The notes beneath the pieces were generated by a model. It was not told the DNA's origin and made no database searches. It saw only the letters and a program-made list of their open reading frames with translations. Made by a program: the position numbers and the translations under genes. This document shows positions 31,621-35,950 of a stretch of DNA of 35,950 bases, one piece after another. Numbering within the stretch: the stretch's first letter is position 1; each line of letters opens with the position of its first letter. This stretch comes from Entamoeba invadens IP1. Taxonomy: Eukaryota > Evosea > Mastigamoebida > Endamoebidae. The stretch spans positions 84,623-120,572 of the forward strand of contig NW_004191601.1 of NCBI RefSeq assembly GCF_000330505.1, given 5' to 3'.

Positions 31621-33249
31621 TCATTTTGATATTCACAGTTTTTGGTTGTTTTACTAGTTTTAAATTTCTTCTTTCAATATATTTTAAGAAATTATAAATT
31701 AAGAATTGTTCATAGTTTCAAGCTATAAAAAATAAGAAAATGCTATTTTTAATTAGTAAATTAATTAATTTAATATACTACGTTATTAACCCTCTGAGAA
31801 CTCTAAAAACCAAAAATAATGGTATTGTGTAATCTTAGTTATTCTTCAAGTATATGAGATTTTTATTTCTTTAATTACTTCAACTTCCCTGGGGCGACTG
31901 ACTTAGTAAATTTTATTGTAAAAAGTAATAAATTATAGTAAAAAAGTGAATATTTTGTTGAAGTTGGGACGAACAAAGGTTCACTTTTTTGCTTGATTCT
32001 TTCAGAAACAAGTCATAGTTCAATGGAAAAGTCAGATCAAATATTTATTGAGATGTTTACAACTTATAACAACAATAATATTAATTATAAAATATAACAA
32101 AGACCAAACTGTATCGTAAAACATACTGGTCCAGAATATTCAAAATCAATTACATCATAAAACAACAAAGAATATCAATCATAGACTTTGAGGCGTCTTG
32201 AAATTTCAATATGTAATTGATCTCAAAAACAATTAAAAATTAATTAAATAGATTTTTTGTAAACTTTGAAAAATTCAAAAATTTAAAAATTGGGTTTTAC
32301 TATTTTTTTGTAAAAGAAATAAGATAAGACGTAAAGACACCTTTGTTTGTTCCGACTTTGAAAAAAAATCTTAAAGAAAATAAGTGTAAAATAAACAAAA
32401 AATAATCAAAATGCGTTTTCAAAAGTATCAAAAATCGCAAAATCGAGAAAAATTTATAAAATAAACTTTAACAATAAAAATAATCGCATTTAAATAAAAT
32501 TTGATCACCACGAGGTTTTGTGATCACTCGTTGAAATTCACGTTGTGTCATTGTCGAGGAAGCAAGATATGAATCCATAATTTGTAATTTGAATTTTATA
32601 TTATTTTTAAACAAAAAACAAATGCAAAACTGGTTTTATGCAATCTATTTAAAATACAATGAGTTGTATTTGGTAAATAATTGTTTATTTTGCAGTTATT
32701 GTTTATTCATTTTTAAATAATGCTTTTTTGGGCAACTAACAAAAAAAATATAGTAAATGTATAGAGATAATGAAAAACAAAAAAACACAAATTTAAAGAC
32801 AGCACAATTAAAACCAATGACAACAATTTAAACTATAATATATATTAAAATAATTCAATTAATTGTTAAAATTAATATTTTTATTTATAATAGTTTTATA
32901 ATTATAATTTCTATACATTATAGTAACATTCAACAGACATTATTTTGACACAATAACACATAAAAACACGTTTTTTTTTCTAAAACACGATATAATCATA
33001 GCGATAAGTTATCACTTCGATATAACAATGTTGTGTAATCAGACAGTATTGTAATTAAATGCATAATTATTATAACAAAAAATGGTATAATCACCCGTAT
33101 TTATATTATTATCATTATCGAAGATACATAGTGTTTATGTCCTTGATGTTGTTATTATATATAAGAGAATTTAAATAATTTTAGAATTGATTACATACTA
33201 TATTATTAATATTATTTTACTATTAATAAAATAAAGTCTAAAATAATAA
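31621..33249. other. Intergenic with possible small relics
   Basis: Mostly AT-rich. Two weak signals: an imperfect inverted pair, GGGACGAACAAAGGTTCAC at about 31967 and its near-complement ACCTTTGTTTGTTCCGACTT at about 32340-32359, which could bound a 400-bp MITE; and a 36-codon minus-strand frame (32468-32578, MDSYLASSTMTQREFQRVIT) in an oddly less AT-rich patch, perhaps the start of a lost gene. Neither is established. Confidence 0.35.
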
Positions 33250-33251
33250 TA

Positions 33252-33767
33252 CAGTCAAAGTTTGTTTAGAAAGGATATAATTATTATTGGTTAGGATTTG
33301 TTTTTTCTAAAATGGGTATAATTTTTAATAAAATGGATACGATTTTTTTGAGAAATGATTTGATTATCCGAAAAGGGTATATTTCCCAATAAAATGGATT
33401 AAAATCAATTAAATGGGATCGGATTATTTATAAAAAGGATTTGTTTTCTTATAAAAGGACACAATTCCTAATAATTGAGACGCTATTTCTTTAAAATGGA
33501 TATATTTTCGATTAATGGGATTGAATTCTTTATAAAAAGTATCGAATTTTTAAATTTGGACAGAATTTCTCAAAAAAGGATGTATTTACTGAAAGATTGG
33601 GCAAATTTACGTTGAAAAAGGATTGATTTCTTTATAAGTTATTGTGTTTTTACAGTCTTTTAAAACAATTCAAAAATTAACAAAAATAACGTACTAAAAA
33701 TTTAATAATTTATACTAAATATTATAGTATTATTTAACAAATTTCATAAAAAAAACTCAATGAAAAA
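33252..33767 (+). repeat. Left terminal inverted repeat of DD32E copy 2
   Basis: 516 bp. Between about 33268 and 33650 it divides into about 18 degenerate units of 18-23 bp (mostly 20-21), each with an A-rich start, GGAT or GGGTAT, then ATTT and TTAT/TAAT, for example units beginning AAAATGGATACG, AAAAGGGTATAT, AAAAAGGATTTG, AAAATGGATATA and AAAAAGGATTGA. The array is framed by TACAGTC at the element tip (33250-33256, including the target TA) and again at 33651-33657. The inner edge abuts the transposase stop codon. Confidence 0.88.
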
Positions 33768-35101
33768 TTAAATATCTTCTCGGTTGAAAACTTTGGGCCA
33801 TATTTCCTCTCTAACATTTTCAAATGTTGCTTGTGCTTCTTCACTGTTTATCGATTTGAATCCTTCTGTTATTTTGTCGAGCAAATCTTGAACACTTCTC
33901 CAAATTCTGATATTTTTTCTACTCTGCGTTTCCACAGCCCAAAGACATTTTCTATAGGATTCAGTGCAGGTGAATACGCTGCATTAAAAACTACGACATG
34001 ACCCGTTCCTTCGAGCACTCTTTGAATACAATTATGTATATCGCAGTTGTCGCACCAAAAAACACATCGACGCCCCTTTAAATCATATTCATGTACGAGA
34101 TATTTGAAATATGTTTTGAATGATTCGATTGTGTTAGTGCCAAAAGTCAAATTGCAATACGAAAAGCCGTCATAGTCCAAAGCACATATCGACGTCAGCC
34201 TCACTCCTCCTTTTGCTTTGGTTACAAAACATTCTTTTCCTCGTGCTGCCCATCCATAAGCTGCTGTTGTACCAACTCTCCAACTCGTCTCATCGACACA
34301 GACCCATTTTGCTCCGCTGGATATATAACTACGAAGTTGATTAACTGCTTCATTTTTTGTTTTGATATCTGTTGTGTTGGCCGACACTCCTCTATTTTTT
34401 ACTCGTTTAAACGAAAATATCGGGACTTCTCGTTCCTCGTTTTTGGCTGTTTGTCCACTCATAAATTTGGCAATCGAAGATTTGGAAGGCGCGTAATTAT
34501 CAAGCTTTTCATCTGAAATCATGGTATTGTCGATGTTTTCAAAATTTAGTATAATTTCTTCCTGTCCTCTTTGCATCCTAAGTTTTTCTTCCTGTGCAAT
34601 CTTCTCGCGGATTTCATCGATTGTTATCGTGCTGTCTCTTATGATTGCATTTTCAACAAGATGTTGAAAAGGAAGTGTACGACTTTTTCTATAATAATGG
34701 TTCTTGGGGTAAATAGATTTGCCAGCTCTTAGTTTTACTAACATATTTTCAACATATTTTTTCTTGATACCAACTTCTTCTGAATACTTTCCCGATAACC
34801 AAAAGTCTCCATGTTCTTTCCACATTTCGATAAGTTTGTCTCTAATTTGGTTCGTTATTCGTGTGTACACTCTTTTCTTGTAGGAAAGATTTGATGTGGA
34901 TGATGTAGGAAGTGTCGCAGAAGTGTTTAATAATTGTGTCTTTTTCGGTCTTCCTCTTTTTCTTTTTGGTAAAGGAGGCAATTCCTGATAAGTAATAGGT
35001 ACCTGTTGTACCGAGGTACCCTGTAAAGGTTCTGGAGCGTTTTGTGTGTAGGTTATACGAGATTCTGGATCACGAGTATCAACATAATCTAATCGACTCA
35101 T
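33768..35101 (-). pseudogene. DD32E transposase, one base short of intact (copy 2)
   Basis: Start ATG 35101 (MSRLDYVDTRDP). Domains in order: an AT-hook-like KRKRGRPKK near residue 50, a DNA-binding helical region, then the catalytic core with CVDETSW (first D), WCDNCDIHN (second D) and SPALNPIENVFGLWK (E). The D-to-E spacing is 32 residues. The long frame runs only to 33869, ending in an unrelated tail. Shifting by one base at the six-T run 33913-33918 gives a C-terminus FENVREEIWPKVFNREDI ending at TAA 33768-33770, which matches the C-terminus of copy 1, whose residues RVEKN also mark the correct path. Total length 1334 nt; with one extra base, 444 residues plus stop. It is either a very recent inactivation or a sequencing error. 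Confidence 0.9.
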
Positions 35102-35169
35102 TGTTCTGATTATTATGTTTAAAATGTTTATTTTTATATTTGATTTGTGAATAATGTTTCAAGAATTAT

Positions 35170-35683
35170 TTTTTCATTGAGTTTTTTATGAAATTTGTTA
35201 AATAATACTATAATATTTAGTATAAATTATTAAATTTTTAGTACGTTATTTTTGTTAATTTTTGAATTGTTTTAAAAGACTGTAAAAACACAATAACTTA
35301 TAAAGAAATCAATCCTTTTTCAACGTAAATTTGCCCAATCTTTCAGTAAATACATCCTTTTTTGAGAAATTCTGTCCAAATTTAAAAATTCGATACTTTT
35401 TATAAAGAATTCAATCCCATTAATCGAAAATATATCCATTTTAAAGAAATAGCGTCTCAATTATTAGGAATTGTGTCCTTTTATAAGAAAACAAATCCTT
35501 TTTATAAATAATCCGATCCCATTTAATTGATTTTAATCCATTTTATTGGGAAATATACCCTTTTCGGATAATCAAATCATTTCTCAAAAAAATCGTATCC
35601 ATTTTATTAAAAATTATACCCATTTTAGAAAAAACAAATCCTAACCAATAATAATTATATCCTTTCTAAACAAACTTTGACTG
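35170..35683 (-). repeat. Right terminal inverted repeat of DD32E copy 2
   Basis: 514 bp, complement of 33252-33767 with a two-base difference in an A-run (GAGTTTTTTATG here against eight A at the left). It contains the same array of 20-21 bp units. The inner edge lies about 68 bp upstream of the transposase ATG, so the transposase promoter must lie within or beside it. Confidence 0.88.
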
Positions 35684-35685
35684 TA

Positions 35686-35950
35686 TAATAATAATAAAAT
35701 AATAAATTATTTTTTAAATGACAATAATGGTAAAATGATATTATCTAAATTCACCAAATAACAAAAATATTAAAATAATTTTTGTTTTTAAAGGAAAAAT
35801 TTAAAGAATATTTTAAATTAACAACACTTTGTTATTCCACGAGAATGGATCAATAAGAAATAGACAAACAAATGTCACTTATAATATTATTAACAATTAT
35901 AGTTAAAATATTAAATAATTTATGATGTATTGTTTATTCGATTGATTTTG
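35686..35950. other. Window end, AT-rich, nothing recognised
   Basis: 265 bp without a frame or repeat that could be assigned. Confidence 0.6.

Larger units (their letters stand above)
33252..35683 (-). mobile_element. DD32E Tc1/mariner-related transposon with about 515-bp inverted repeats (copy 2)
   Basis: A 2432-bp element starting CAGTCAAAGTTTG and ending in the complement, flanked by TA (33250-33251, 35684-35685). Left repeat 33252-33767 and right repeat 35170-35683 appear identical apart from a small length difference in an A-run. A single transposase gene on the minus strand fills the interior. The near-identical ends and nearly intact gene suggest a recent insertion. Confidence 0.93.

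Overview
The window looks like a protist nuclear genome of the genus Entamoeba, most likely E. invadens or a close relative. The evidence is very AT-rich DNA, intron-poor genes, a receptor kinase of the Entamoeba TMK type, coiled-coil/TLDc proteins, a BspA-like leucine-rich repeat fragment, and a dense mix of DNA transposons (piggyBac, hAT, Tc1/mariner-like, MITEs) of the kind known from E. invadens. The species assignment is inference. No rRNA, tRNA, CRISPR or bacterial operon structure is visible. One run of 100 N (15015-15114) is an assembly gap.

Layout. 1-2.4 kb is AT-rich with no supported gene. 2.4-3.4 kb is a decayed hAT transposon (BED finger plus start of the transposase). 3.9-5.9 kb is a broken piggyBac transposase. 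6.5-7.5 kb is an intact TLDc protein gene. 8.2-9.9 kb is a Tc1/mariner DD34E element split by one missing A. 10.1-11.6 kb is a predicted pseudokinase with a C-terminal SH2 domain. 12.3-13.7 kb is a leucine-rich, F-box-like Entamoeba protein. 14.0-19.2 kb is a nest of transposon ends around a DD32E element with 390-bp terminal inverted repeats. 19.26-22.17 kb is a PIF/Harbinger-like element carrying a DDE transposase and a Ulp1-type cysteine protease gene. 22.4-23.4 kb is a dead inverted paralogue of the TLDc gene. 24.7-29.4 kb is a TMK receptor kinase (cysteine-rich ectodomain, one membrane segment, kinase) read in two frames that meet at an A-run. 30.9-31.6 kb holds a degenerate MITE and a BspA-like fragment. 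33.25-35.68 kb is a second DD32E element with about 515-bp inverted repeats.

Host genes are few: a TLDc protein, two signalling kinases and a leucine-rich protein. They are separated by transposon debris and do not form a pathway that can be deduced from position. The most unusual signals are (1) the Harbinger-like element with a SUMO-protease-like second gene, bounded by 12-bp inverted repeats and a TAA duplication; (2) the long inverted repeats of both DD32E elements, which are built from many degenerate units about 20-21 bp long; (3) an exact A_AAA_AAG slippery heptamer where the receptor and kinase halves of the TMK gene change frame; and (4) a recurrent pattern of one-base deficits in homopolymer runs that split otherwise well conserved reading frames.
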